A stretch of 25,151 bases of DNA. Source: DASWKG01 sp036396755 (GTDB lineage: Bacteria > Actinomycetota > UBA4738 > CALAEC01). Where the stretch lies: NCBI GenBank assembly GCA_036396755.1, contig DASWKG010000145.1, positions 1-25,151 on the forward strand, in the 5' to 3' direction. This document shows positions 14,970 to 23,400 of this stretch, piece after piece (within the stretch, counting starts at the first letter, position 1; the number at the start of each line of letters is the position of its first letter). Below the pieces are notes generated by a model, which was not told the origin of the DNA, made no database searches, and was given only the letters and a program-made list of their open reading frames with translations. The position numbers and the translations under genes were made by a program.

Positions 14970-15371
14970 CTATTCCTGGACGAGCTCCACGAGCACCCCG
15001 AGGAAGCCCTTCGGGTGCACGAACGCAACGGTAGTGCCACGCGACCCCGGCCTGGGCTCCTCGTCGACGAGGGGCACACCCTCCTCCTTCAGGTGCCGCA
15101 GCGCGTCCGCCACGTCGTCGACGCGGTAGCCGACGTGATGCACCCCCTCCCCCCGGCTCGCGAGGAACCGGCCGACGGGGGTGTCGGGCCCGAGGGGCCG
15201 CAGGAGCTGGATGTAGGAGGTCCCAACGCGGAAGAGCACCTCCTCGACCCCCTGCGCCTCGATCGTCTCGCGGTGCGTCGGCTCGACCCCGAGGGAGGTG
15301 CGGTAGTGCTCGACGGCGGCATCGAGGTCGGCCACCGCGATCCCCACGTGATCGATGTCGGTCAGCTTCAT
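14970..15371 (-). CDS. mce: Methylmalonyl-CoA (ethylmalonyl-CoA) epimerase
   Basis: 133 aa, the normal size. It interconverts the (2R) and (2S) forms of methylmalonyl-CoA; the same enzyme type accepts ethylmalonyl-CoA in the ethylmalonyl-CoA pathway. It is a vicinal-oxygen-chelate (glyoxalase-like) fold with the four metal ligands visible: H8 in IDHVGIAV, Q55 in SYIQLLRP, H79 in VHHVGYRV and E129 in LVELVQE. The ATG overlaps the stop of the upstream HTH regulator by 4 nt (ATGA), so both are one transcript. The end-to-end placement against ccr and closeness to the carboxylase beta gene fit a shared role in C4/C5 dicarboxyl-CoA metabolism. Confidence 0.95.
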   Translation of the reverse strand: MKLTDIDHVGIAVADLDAAVEHYRTSLGVEPTHRETIEAQGVEEVLFRVGTSYIQLLRPLGPDTPVGRFLASRGEGVHHVGYRVDDVADALRHLKEEGVPLVDEEPRPGSRGTTVAFVHPKGFLGVLVELVQE

Positions 15372-15739
15372 CGGGCTCCCCCGCGTCCGTCGGTGGGCAG
15401 GTGGGGCATGAGCGAGCGCGTCAGCGCGAGCGCGCGCGACACATCGTACGCGTCGCCGGACAGCGCGGCACAGATGGTCGCCACCGCCCGGGCGCTCTGG
15501 TCGGGAGACCGCCCGTTCTGGTCGGCGTAGAACTCCACGAGGTCGAGCAGCTGGGGCAGGGTCGGGAGCAGGCTCCCACGTTCGTACGCGTAGAGCGTCT
15601 GGGTCGCCGCGGGTGAGCCGGGGACGGTCGCCGCCGCTCTCGCCGACCGGAACCCGGCCCCCCTCCGAAGGTCTCGCAGCAGCCCGCCCAGAAGGCGAGT
15701 CGTGCCGGCCGCGGCCGGCGGTCGCTTCCGTCGAGGCAC
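15368..15739 (-). CDS. XRE-like helix-turn-helix transcriptional regulator
   Basis: 123 aa from the GTG at 15739. Residues about 16-75 match a Cro/C1-type HTH: LLGGLLRDLRRGAGFRSARAA, then TQTLYAYERGSLLPTLPQLLDLVEFY (the recognition-helix end with the Y-x-x-E-x-G signature). The C-terminal part (SPDQSARAVATICAALSGDAYDVSRALALTRSLMPHL) is helical and unassigned. The GTG is preceded by a strong GGAGGGGGCGAG; the ATG at 15823 in the same frame lies in or beyond the upstream direct repeats and would add a low-complexity, basic extension. It overlaps the epimerase start by 4 nt, so it may regulate its own operon and neighbouring acyl-CoA genes. Confidence 0.75.
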   Translation of the reverse strand: MPRRKRPPAAAGTTRLLGGLLRDLRRGAGFRSARAAATVPGSPAATQTLYAYERGSLLPTLPQLLDLVEFYADQNGRSPDQSARAVATICAALSGDAYDVSRALALTRSLMPHLPTDGRGGAR

Positions 15740-15792
15740 CTCGCCCCCTCCCCTCGCCTGCCACGGCCTTCCTACCCCCGACGAACGTGAAT

Positions 15793-15832
15793 TAGTCAGA
15801 AAGGGCGGACACGGACTAGTCAAAAAGGACGG
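15793..15832. repeat. Pair of 16-bp direct repeats upstream of the HTH regulator
   Basis: TAGTCAGAAAGGGCGG (15793-15808) and TAGTCAAAAAGGACGG (15817-15832) differ at two positions and start 24 bp apart, roughly on the same helix face. They lie 54 bp upstream of the regulator start and 114 bp before the FtsH-like gene, in the only divergent intergenic space of about 200 bp here. They are good candidates for binding sites of the neighbouring HTH protein. Confidence 0.5.
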
Positions 15833-15877
15833 GTGTTCAGAACCGGAGCCATGCCACAGAATGAAGACCGGACCCGT

Positions 15878-15894
15878 GCCGCCCTCGTGGCGGC
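15878..15894 (+). other. Hairpin in the leader of the FtsH-like gene
   Basis: GCCGCC-CTCGT-GGCGGC forms a 6-bp stem with a 5-nt loop, followed by CGGGCTTTCG. It lies 51 nt before the FtsH-like ATG. It could be a leader structure or a weak terminator of a transcript from upstream. Confidence 0.3.
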
Positions 15895-15945
15895 CGGGCT
15901 TTCGTGTATCGGGGACGAAGGTTTCGACCCGTGGAGGGGGCGTCG

Positions 15946-17814
15946 ATGGGCAAGCGCGCGGAGCAGGGGGCGAACAGGACGTCGAGCGAGGTGGTCTCGC
16001 TCCTCGGCCAGTCGAAGCTGATCGAGGCGGGGAGAGCCGACGTGGCCCGGGTCCGCGATCGCACGCGCCGGCGGAAGATCATCCGGCTGGTGCTCGTCGT
16101 CGGGATCATCGACGGCTACCTCTGGTACCGGTTCGCGAGCGGGAACCCGATCGCGCTGCCGAGCTTCGGGGAGGACGCGATGCTCTGGCTCCCGGGGCTG
16201 GTGCTCATCCTCCTGCTCGGGGTCATGCTGCTGCTGCCGCTCGGGAGCGGCCGCTCACCCCACTCGCTCGTCCGCCCCGAGCACATCGAGGTCGGGCTCG
16301 AGGACGTGAAGGGGCTCGACGGCCAGGTCGACGAGGTGGTTCGCACCCTCAACGTGTTCCTCGGCTACTCCACCTTCCGGAACAAGCTGGGCGGCAACCC
16401 GAGGCGCGGCGTCCTGTTCGAGGGCCCGCCCGGGACCGGGAAGACCTTCATGGCCAAGGCGATGGCCAAGCAGGCGGGCGTCCCCTTCCTGTTCGCGTCG
16501 GCGCCCGCCTTCCAGTCGATGTGGTACGGGATGACGAACGTCAAGATCCGCTCGTTCTTCAAGGCGATGCGGAAGGCCGCCAGGAAGGAGGGCGGCGCCA
16601 TCGGCTTCATCGAGGAGATCGACGCGATCGGCGTGGACCGCGGGGCGATGTCGGGCGCCAGCCCCGCCGGGGGTCACGGGCGCACGATGAACCGGATGGT
16701 CTCGTCGGGCACCGGCGGCATGGTGAACGAGCTCCTCATCCAGATGCAGTCCTTCGACCAGCCCACGTTCCGAAACCGCATGAAGGACCGCGTCGTCGAG
16801 TGGCTGAACGGCTACCTGCCGGCCGGAAAGCGCATCCAGACGCGCAAGCCCGAGTACCACAACATGCTGCTGATCGCGGCGACGAACCGCGCCGACTCGC
16901 TCGACCCGGCCCTCCTGCGGCCGGGCCGGTTCGACCGGCGGCTCTACTTCGACCTCCCCACCAAGAAGGGCCGGCGTGAGCTCATCGACTACTTCCTCGA
17001 GCGCAAGTCGCACGACGCGACCCTCGACGAGGACGAGATGCGCGAGCGGCTGGCGCACGACACCCTCGGCTACACGCCGGTGATGATCGAGCACCTCTTC
17101 GACGAGTCGCTCCTCGTGGCGCTCCGGCACGGCCGCGACTCCATGCGGGTGACCGACGTGTACGAGGCCAAGCTGGCCGAGGAGATCGGGCTGAAGTCGC
17201 AGGTCGTCTACACCGACGAGGAGCGGATCTCGGTGGCGACGCACGAGGCGGGGCACGCCACGATCGCCTACGTCCTCGGGACGACGCGCCGGCTCGAGGT
17301 GCTCTCGATCATCAAGCGCCGGGCCTCGCTCGGCCTCCTCGCGCACGGCGACATCGACGAGCGCTTCACGAAGTCGCGGTCCGAGCTCGAGGCCCTGATC
17401 GCGATCAGCCTCGGGGGGCTCGCGTCCGAGGAGATCTTCCTCGGCGAGACCGGGACCGGACCGGCGGCGGACCTCACCGCCGCGACCGAGATCGCCGCCA
17501 CGATGGTGGGGGCGCTCGGCATGGGCGGCTCGCTCGTCTCGCTCGAAGCCGTGATCGAGGGCGCGGTGTCCACGCGGAACCTGACCGGCCGGGTGCTCGC
17601 CGACCCGGCGACGCGGGGGCGCGTCGAGTGGCTCATGAACGAGCAGCGCGTTCGCGCCGAGGCGGTCCTGAAGGAGAACGACGACATCGTGATGGCGCTC
17701 CGCGACGCGCTGCTCGAGCGCGATGAGCTCGTGGGCGAGGAGATCCTCCTGGTGATCCGGGGAGCGATCCACCGCCGTGAGCGGCCGGTCGCCCAGACCG
17801 AGTCTTCCGTCTAA
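15946..17814 (+). CDS. FtsH-like membrane AAA+ zinc metalloprotease, divergent
   Basis: 622 aa from the ATG at 15946, which follows GGAGGGGGCG. Membrane segments lie near residues 45-64 and 79-100. The AAA+ domain has Walker A GPPGTGKT (160-167), a Walker B that reads FIEEID (221-226) instead of the usual FIDEID, and the second region of homology AATNRADSLDPALLRPGRFDRR (from 311) with the arginine fingers. The pore-loop FVG of FtsH is replaced by WYG (193-195). About 35 extra residues (near 271-304) sit between Walker B and the second region of homology. The M41 protease domain is intact: HEAGH at 433-437 and the third zinc ligand D509 in AADLTAAT. It should degrade or unfold membrane and cytosolic proteins using ATP. 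Only 4 bases overlap with the converging thioesterase gene. It is probably an actinobacterial FtsH paralogue, not the housekeeping one. Confidence 0.9.
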   Translation: MGKRAEQGANRTSSEVVSLLGQSKLIEAGRADVARVRDRTRRRKIIRLVLVVGIIDGYLWYRFASGNPIALPSFGEDAMLWLPGLVLILLLGVMLLLPLGSGRSPHSLVRPEHIEVGLEDVKGLDGQVDEVVRTLNVFLGYSTFRNKLGGNPRRGVLFEGPPGTGKTFMAKAMAKQAGVPFLFASAPAFQSMWYGMTNVKIRSFFKAMRKAARKEGGAIGFIEEIDAIGVDRGAMSGASPAGGHGRTMNRMVSSGTGGMVNELLIQMQSFDQPTFRNRMKDRVVEWLNGYLPAGKRIQTRKPEYHNMLLIAATNRADSLDPALLRPGRFDRRLYFDLPTKKGRRELIDYFLERKSHDATLDEDEMRERLAHDTLGYTPVMIEHLFDESLLVALRHGRDSMRVTDVYEAKLAEEIGLKSQVVYTDEERISVATHEAGHATIAYVLGTTRRLEVLSIIKRRASLGLLAHGDIDERFTKSRSELEALIAISLGGLASEEIFLGETGTGPAADLTAATEIAATMVGALGMGGSLVSLEAVIEGAVSTRNLTGRVLADPATRGRVEWLMNEQRVRAEAVLKENDDIVMALRDALLERDELVGEEILLVIRGAIHRRERPVAQTESSV

Positions 17815-18956
17815 TCCGAAGGTGCGGGCCCCTCGCCGCTCTCGTCGAGGGGCACCACCGGTGACTGTGGCTGCCACGGCCGGTCCGGAAGGATCATCAC
17901 CGTCCCCGTGGCGATCGCGACGCGCTTCCCGTCGGCGTCGGTCAGGTCGGCGTGCCCGACGGCCATCGTCCGACCGCGGTGCACGATCGTTCCGCGTCCC
18001 GTCACGTCCCGCCCGTCCGGCGATACCGGCCGCAGGAAGTTCACCTTCAGGTCGAGTGGTGCGAACGAGGTGCCGGCGGGGATCGTCGTTTGCACCGCCG
18101 AGAGGATCACGGTGTCCGCCAGCATCGCGATCATCCCCCCCTCCACGCGGCCGAGCGGGCTGCAGAGCCACTCGCTCGCGGGAAGGACGAACGTGGCCAT
18201 CCCTTCCGAGGCGGCCGTGGGCCGCAGGCCGGTGAGGTGGGCGATGGGGGGCGCGGGCAGCTCGCCGGCCAGGTGGCGGGAGAGGACCTCGAGGCCGCTC
18301 GAGGAGTCCCAGGTCTCCTGTGGGATCACCGCTCCGGCGGCGGGGCGGAGGTAGGGATCCGGGGTGGGGTGCTCGGGCGCCGGCACGGGGTCGAGCTCGG
18401 GCGGTGGGTCCGGCGGCGGCCCGAGGGGGTCGAAGATCACGCACCGCGACGTGCCGTGGGCCACGATCCGCCCGCGCCCGTCCTCGATCAGGGTCTCGGA
18501 GAGCCCCAGGCTTCGACCCGCGAGGATCAGCCGGCCGCGCGCGACGAGCGTTCCGCCGTCGGCCGGGACCGGGCGGACGTAGTTCATCGAGATCTCGGCC
18601 GTGGTGTAGGGGGTCATGGGTGGCAGCGCGGACTGGACCGCCATCCCGAGGGGACCGTCGGCGAGGGCCACCAGGGCCCCGGGGAGCACCGGCCCCTGCG
18701 GCGCCTGGAGCCAGGGGGTCGCCGGCATCGTGAAGGTCGAGGCCCCGCCGCCACCCTCGGTGGGCATCATGCCCGTGAGGTGGTGGATCGGCGGGCGAGG
18801 CGCGCGCCCTCCCAGGAACGCCGCCATCTGCTCCTCTCCCGAGAGGCCGAGGAGCCGCAGGTCCGGGTACCCGCCCCGGACCGGCTCCAGCCAGACCGCG
18901 GGATCGACCTCGAGGGGCACGCCGACGAGGGTGACACCGCTCTCCGCCGCCGGCAA
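17811..18956 (-). CDS. Double-hotdog acyl-CoA thioesterase-like protein (PaaI superfamily, two tandem domains)
   Basis: 381 aa from a TTG at 18956; a GTG at 18920 is an alternative start. There are two related hotdog units. The first runs from PPIHHLTGMMPTEGGGGASTFTMPATPWL through LPGALVALADGPLGMAVQS. The second runs from PPIAHLTGLRPTAASEGMATFVLPASEWL through VEGGMIAMLADTVILSAVQ. The shared PPI-x-HLTG...W...ALAD pattern shows internal duplication. The first copy has PGA in place of the usual GG before the helix, so perhaps only the second is catalytic. It probably hydrolyses an acyl-CoA or acts in lipid/aromatic turnover; substrate unknown. The linker is Pro-rich (GPPPDPPPELDPVPAPEHPTPDP). 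It follows the small related ORF by 7 nt and its stop overlaps that of the FtsH-like gene by 4 nt. Confidence 0.82.
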   Translation of the reverse strand: MPAAESGVTLVGVPLEVDPAVWLEPVRGGYPDLRLLGLSGEEQMAAFLGGRAPRPPIHHLTGMMPTEGGGGASTFTMPATPWLQAPQGPVLPGALVALADGPLGMAVQSALPPMTPYTTAEISMNYVRPVPADGGTLVARGRLILAGRSLGLSETLIEDGRGRIVAHGTSRCVIFDPLGPPPDPPPELDPVPAPEHPTPDPYLRPAAGAVIPQETWDSSSGLEVLSRHLAGELPAPPIAHLTGLRPTAASEGMATFVLPASEWLCSPLGRVEGGMIAMLADTVILSAVQTTIPAGTSFAPLDLKVNFLRPVSPDGRDVTGRGTIVHRGRTMAVGHADLTDADGKRVAIATGTVMILPDRPWQPQSPVVPLDESGEGPAPSD

Positions 18957-18963
18957 CCCGGTC

Positions 18964-19182
18964 TCAGGCGTGCGCGTCGGCGGGCGCCTCGTCGATCGTG
19001 GTCGTGGCCACCTCCCGCGCGTTGATCGTGGCGCTCTCGACGGTCGCCGGCCGCAGTAGCTCATCGAGAGAGGGCACCTGCCCTTTCATGAACGCGCGGA
19101 ACTGATCGAGGCCCGAGAGGCCGAACAGCCAGGGGTGGTCCGGATAGGCGAACGATCCACGGACGGGCTCCAGGGGGATCAC
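18964..19182 (-). CDS. Small protein related to the N-terminus of the adjacent double-hotdog thioesterase
   Basis: 72 aa from the GTG at 19182 (an ATG at 19227 in frame is less likely because it abuts the divergent thiolase start). Its first 40 residues, LEPVRGSFAYPDHPWLFGLSG then LDQFRAFMKGQVPS, align with LEPVRGGYPDLRLLGLSG then EEQMAAFLGGRAPR near the start of the next gene. After that the hotdog core is missing: the protein ends with a Thr/Ala-rich tail (ATVESATINAREVATTTIDEAP). It may be a remnant of a duplication or a small partner subunit that dimerises with the thioesterase. It is read with the same strand and only 7 nt before the larger gene. Confidence 0.6.
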   Translation of the reverse strand: MIPLEPVRGSFAYPDHPWLFGLSGLDQFRAFMKGQVPSLDELLRPATVESATINAREVATTTIDEAPADAHA

Positions 19183-19195
19183 CGCCAGAGGATGG

Positions 19196-19206
19196 CTAGA
19201 ATCTAG
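19196..19206. promoter_or_regulatory. Palindromic -10 region CTAGA-A-TCTAG between thiolase and the small thioesterase-like ORF
   Basis: On the plus strand it contains TAGAAT (19197-19202), a good -10 box for thiolase with a 27-nt leader carrying GAAAGGA. On the minus strand the same bases give TAGATT (19205-19200), 17 nt before the GTG at 19182. One element may thus serve both directions, or be an operator. Confidence 0.45.
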
Positions 19207-19229
19207 GGACCGAGAGGAAAGGACCATCC

Positions 19230-20420
19230 ATGCCTGGATCTGTCATCGTCGCCGGCGCACGGACGCCGATCGGGAAGTTCGGGGGCGGCCTCAAGGACCT
19301 CTCCGCCACAGAGCTGGGCGCCCGCGCGATCCGCGAGGCTCTCGCTCGCTCGGGGATCGCCGGTGAGCAGGTCGACTACGTGATCATGGGCCAGGTCCTG
19401 CAGGCCGGGGCCGGCCAGATCACCGCCCGGCAGGCCGCCATCGCCGCGGGCGTGCCGAAGGAGGTCCCCGCGATCACCATCAACAAGGTGTGCCTCTCGG
19501 GGCTGAACGCCGTCGCGCTCGCCGACCAGCTGATCCGCGCCGGCGAGATCCAGGTCGCGGTCGCCGGCGGCATGGAGTCGATGAGCAACGCCCCCTACGT
19601 GCTCCCGCAGGCGCGGTGGGGCGTCCGGATGGGCGACGGCGAGCTCGTCGACTCGATGATCTACGACGGGCTGTGGTCGACGTTCAGCGACCACCACATG
19701 GGCGAGGACTCCGACGAGGTCAACACCGAGCTCCGGATCGGCCGCGAGGAGCAGGATGCGTGGTCCGCGCGGAGCCACGCCCGCGCGCAGGCCGCGTGGG
19801 ACGAGGGGCGGCTCGCCGAAGAGGTCGTCCCTGTCGAGGTGCCGCAGCGAAGGGGTGACCCGGTGATCGTCGACCGCGACGAGGGCGTCCGCCCCGGCAC
19901 CACCGAGGAGTCGCTCGCGTCCCTGCGGCCCGCCTTCAAGGAGGACGGCACCATCACGGCCGGCAACGCGTCGCAGATCTCCGACGGCGGCGCCGCGCTC
20001 GTCGTGATGAGCCGCGAGCGCGCCGAGGAGCTGGGCGTGGAGCCGCTCGCCGAGATCGTCGCGCACGGCATGAGCGCCGAGCGGTTCGCCTACCTGCACA
20101 CCGTCCCGGCGATGGCGATGGAGGCGGCGCTGAAGAAGGCCGGGCTCTCGGCGGCGGACCTTGACCTCCTCGAGGTCAACGAGGCGTTCGCGGCGGTGTC
20201 CCTCAATGCGGCCCGGATGCTGGGCGCGTCCGAGGACACGGTGAACGTGAACGGCGGCGCGGTGGCCCTCGGCCACCCCATCGGGATGAGCGGCGCACGC
20301 CTCGTGCTCACGCTCGCCCACGAGCTACGGCGGCGCGGGGCGGAGCTCGGCGGCGCGGCGCTCTGCGGCGGCGGCGGCCAGGGCGACGCGCTGATCATCC
20401 GCCGGGCGTCTCGGGCGTAG
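19230..20420 (+). CDS. atoB: Acetyl-CoA acetyltransferase (thiolase II family)
   Basis: 396 aa, the standard length. It condenses two acetyl-CoA to acetoacetyl-CoA or runs in the thiolytic direction. All catalytic residues are present: C88 in NKVCLSG (acyl-enzyme), H349 in GHPIG and C379 in LCGGGGQG. The N-terminus VIVAGARTPIGKFGG is typical. The ATG at 19230 follows GAAAGGA, with a TAGAAT -10 box further up. It supplies the first step toward 3-hydroxybutyryl-CoA and crotonyl-CoA, so it can work with hbd (1614) and ccr (13728). It converges on NHL protein 2 with a gap of only 3 nt. Confidence 0.96.
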   Translation: MPGSVIVAGARTPIGKFGGGLKDLSATELGARAIREALARSGIAGEQVDYVIMGQVLQAGAGQITARQAAIAAGVPKEVPAITINKVCLSGLNAVALADQLIRAGEIQVAVAGGMESMSNAPYVLPQARWGVRMGDGELVDSMIYDGLWSTFSDHHMGEDSDEVNTELRIGREEQDAWSARSHARAQAAWDEGRLAEEVVPVEVPQRRGDPVIVDRDEGVRPGTTEESLASLRPAFKEDGTITAGNASQISDGGAALVVMSRERAEELGVEPLAEIVAHGMSAERFAYLHTVPAMAMEAALKKAGLSAADLDLLEVNEAFAAVSLNAARMLGASEDTVNVNGGAVALGHPIGMSGARLVLTLAHELRRRGAELGGAALCGGGGQGDALIIRRASRA

Positions 20421-20423
20421 GCC

Positions 20424-23400
20424 TCAGACGTACCCGTCGGGGCAGCTCCTGCCGATCTCCACCGAGCGGAACTTCTGCCCGCTCGGCATCGCGTCGGCGA
20501 CGAAGATCGGCTTCTCGGTGCCCGAGGTGGTGGCGTACTGGAGCACGCCGCCCGAGAGGCCGTCCTGGTAGGTGATCCGCTCGCCGGGCTCGAGGCCCAG
20601 CGCCGAGAGCGGCACCCGGATCGTGATCGTGTCCTTCTCGAAGTCCATCGACCCCGTCGCCGGCCCGAGCCGCTTCAGCGAGTAGGACTCCGGCGTCCCC
20701 TGCTCGCCGATCCCGGCGGCGCTGCTGAACGAGCCGTACTCGAACGACACCGGAGCGGTGGCCGTCGGGGTGTCGACGTTCACGGGGGCGAAGGCGCCGA
20801 GCCAGCGGTAGCGGCTGCTGGGGTTCTGCCCGCCCATGTTGATCGCGGGGATCGAGGGGGACCAGATCATCATCCCCCACGCCGCCGTCTGGTGCTGCGG
20901 GTCGTAGTGGACGTGCATCCACACCGGGTCCAGGTCCTCCACCCGAACCGTGGCGACCAGGTCGGCGCCCTCGGTTGCGAGCGTCGTCTCCCGAAGGTCG
21001 AAGCTCGGGTTGTTGCCGCCGAAGAAGCCGAGGGCGATGCGCGTGCGGGCGTCGGCGGCCTTGTCGGTCTGATTCGGGAGGCACACCACCTCGCGTGCAG
21101 GGTCGGGCCAGCCCCCCTCCGGCGGGGTGACGAGGCGGACCCGGTGGTAGTCGGCGATCGCGAGGCCCTGCGGCCCGAGCGCCGCGGAGCGGACCTGCAG
21201 GAGGGGGGTGGCCAGCGCGGGGCCGTCGCCGGTCAGGTCGATCGTCCCCGTGCCGGCGACGTGGGAGGTCATCCCCGATGGCGAGACGTAGTCCACGTAC
21301 GGCCCCGTGAAGTCGTCGTCGACGTAGCGGTCGCCGCTGTCGATCACGAAGGTGCCGCCGCCGGGCGCGGCGACCACGTCGTCGGCCCACGTCCACGACG
21401 AGAGGACGTCGATCGTCCCGACGCGGTTCGTGTGCGCGCCGTCGCCGGCGATCGTCGAGATGCGTCCGGTGGAGACGTCGACGCGCCGGACGCGGGCGTT
21501 GGTCGTGTCGGCGACGAGGAGGTTGCCGGCCTCGTCGAAGTCGAGGCCGTGGACGTCGCCGTAGCTCGCGTCGCGCGCGGGGCCGCCGTCCCCGCCGAAG
21601 CCGGCCCCGGGGCTGGCGTACCCGAGCGTGCCCGCGACCATCTCGACGGCGCCGTCGTGCAGGCGGCGGATCCGCGTGATGTCCAGGGCGCCGTAGCCCG
21701 CCTCGGACCAGTACACGTCGCCGTTCGGCGCCACGGCGAGCCCCTTGGGGAAGTAGAGGTCCGCCTCGTCGGGCGCCATGACCTCCTCCTGCTCGCCGTA
21801 GAGCACCTCGGACTTCTCGCCGGCCGCCACCGTGAGCCTGCCGGTGTCCGGGTCGTACGCCTTGACCTGCCGCGCCCCCACGTCGGCGATGTAGAGCGTG
21901 CCGTCGGGACCGAACTCCATCGCGAGCGGATGGCTGATCGGCGACTCGGTGGCCGGGCCGTCCACGTCCGGCCCGTCGTCGGGGTCGGCCAGGCCGTTCC
22001 CCGCGGCGAGGTGGATCCTTCCGTCGGGGTCGATCCGCCAGATGCGGCCGCCACCCGCGGTGGCCGGGGCCTCGGCCACGTAGAGGCGCCCCTGTGCGTC
22101 GTACTCCACGCTCTCGATCTCGACGAACGACGCGCTCGCGGCCGGGTCGCCGTCCTCGATCGTGGGCTCCGACCTCCCGTTGCCCGCGAAGACGCGCGTG
22201 GTCCCGTCGGGCCGGACCTGCAGGACGCGGTCGTGGCCCTCCGAGCCGATGCTTCCCTGGTCCATCACGTAGAGGTTGCCGTCGGCGTCGACGGACGTCC
22301 CCCACACGAGGTCGAGGTTGACCTCGAGGGCCGGCATGCCCTGCTCGACGTTCGCCTCCGTCGCTCCCGTGCCGGCGACCGTCTCGATGATGCCGTCCGT
22401 TACGACGCGGACCCGGTGCCCGGCGGTGTCGGAGATCCACAGGCGGCCGTCGTCGGTGACGTCGAGGCCCGCGACGGTGCCACCCAGCTGTGCGACGGCG
22501 GCGGGCCCGCCGTCCCCGTTCGCCCCGCAGCCGCCGTTGACCGGCCGGGTGATGGCCTGGGTCGAGGCGTCGACGCGGTAGACGCGGCACGACCCGCCGA
22601 TGTACAGGTCGTCGTTCGGCCCGATCGCGATGCTCTGCGGGCCGTCGATCGGGACGGAGGTCGCCTGCGCGCCCTCGGTGAACGTGACGGACCCTCCGCC
22701 CGCGTAGGTCGAGATGAGTCCGGTCGCCGCGTCGACCCGGCGCACGCGCCGGTTCTCGGTGTCGGCGATGTAGACGTTCCCCTTGCTGTCCACCGCCACG
22801 TCGCCGGGGAAGCTCAGGCGGGCCTTCGTGGCCTTCCCGCCGTCGCCGCCGAAGCCGCGGACGCCGTTGCCGGCGACGGTCGAGATGATGCGCTCGGGGG
22901 TGATCTTGCGGATGCGGTGGTTCCCGCCGTCGGCGACGTAGAGGTTGCCCTCGGCGTCGAAGTCCATCCCCATCGGGCGGTCGAGGTGCGCGAGGAGGGC
23001 ATCCCCGCCGTCGCCGCCGTTGCCGATGACCATGCCGGCGAACGCCTCGATGCGGCCGTCCGGGCCGACGCGCCGGATGCGGTGGTGGAAGAAGTCGGCG
23101 ATGTAGACGTAGCCGTCCGGTCCCACGACGACCCCGCGCGGGATCGCGAGCGGGGCGCGCTCCGCCGGGAGGCCGTCCCCCTGGGACCCGCCGGCGAGGG
23201 TGACCACGTGCCCCGCCGGGAGCTCGTCCTCCGCCGGGATGAACGTGGGCTCGAGGTCGCTCGCCAGCTCGAAGTACCCGAGGTCTCCCTCGCTGGGGGC
23301 GTAGTCGATCACCGAGTACCGGCGCGTCACCGGCCGGTACGCCGACGGCCACCCCCCGTCGACGTAGTGCCCGGACCAGGCGCGGATCTCGGCGAGCGAC

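Noticed and set aside
15833..16021. A 62-residue ORF upstream of the FtsH-like gene
   Set aside because: It overlaps the FtsH start region in another frame, has no good ribosome binding site, and covers a hairpin that is more likely leader sequence.
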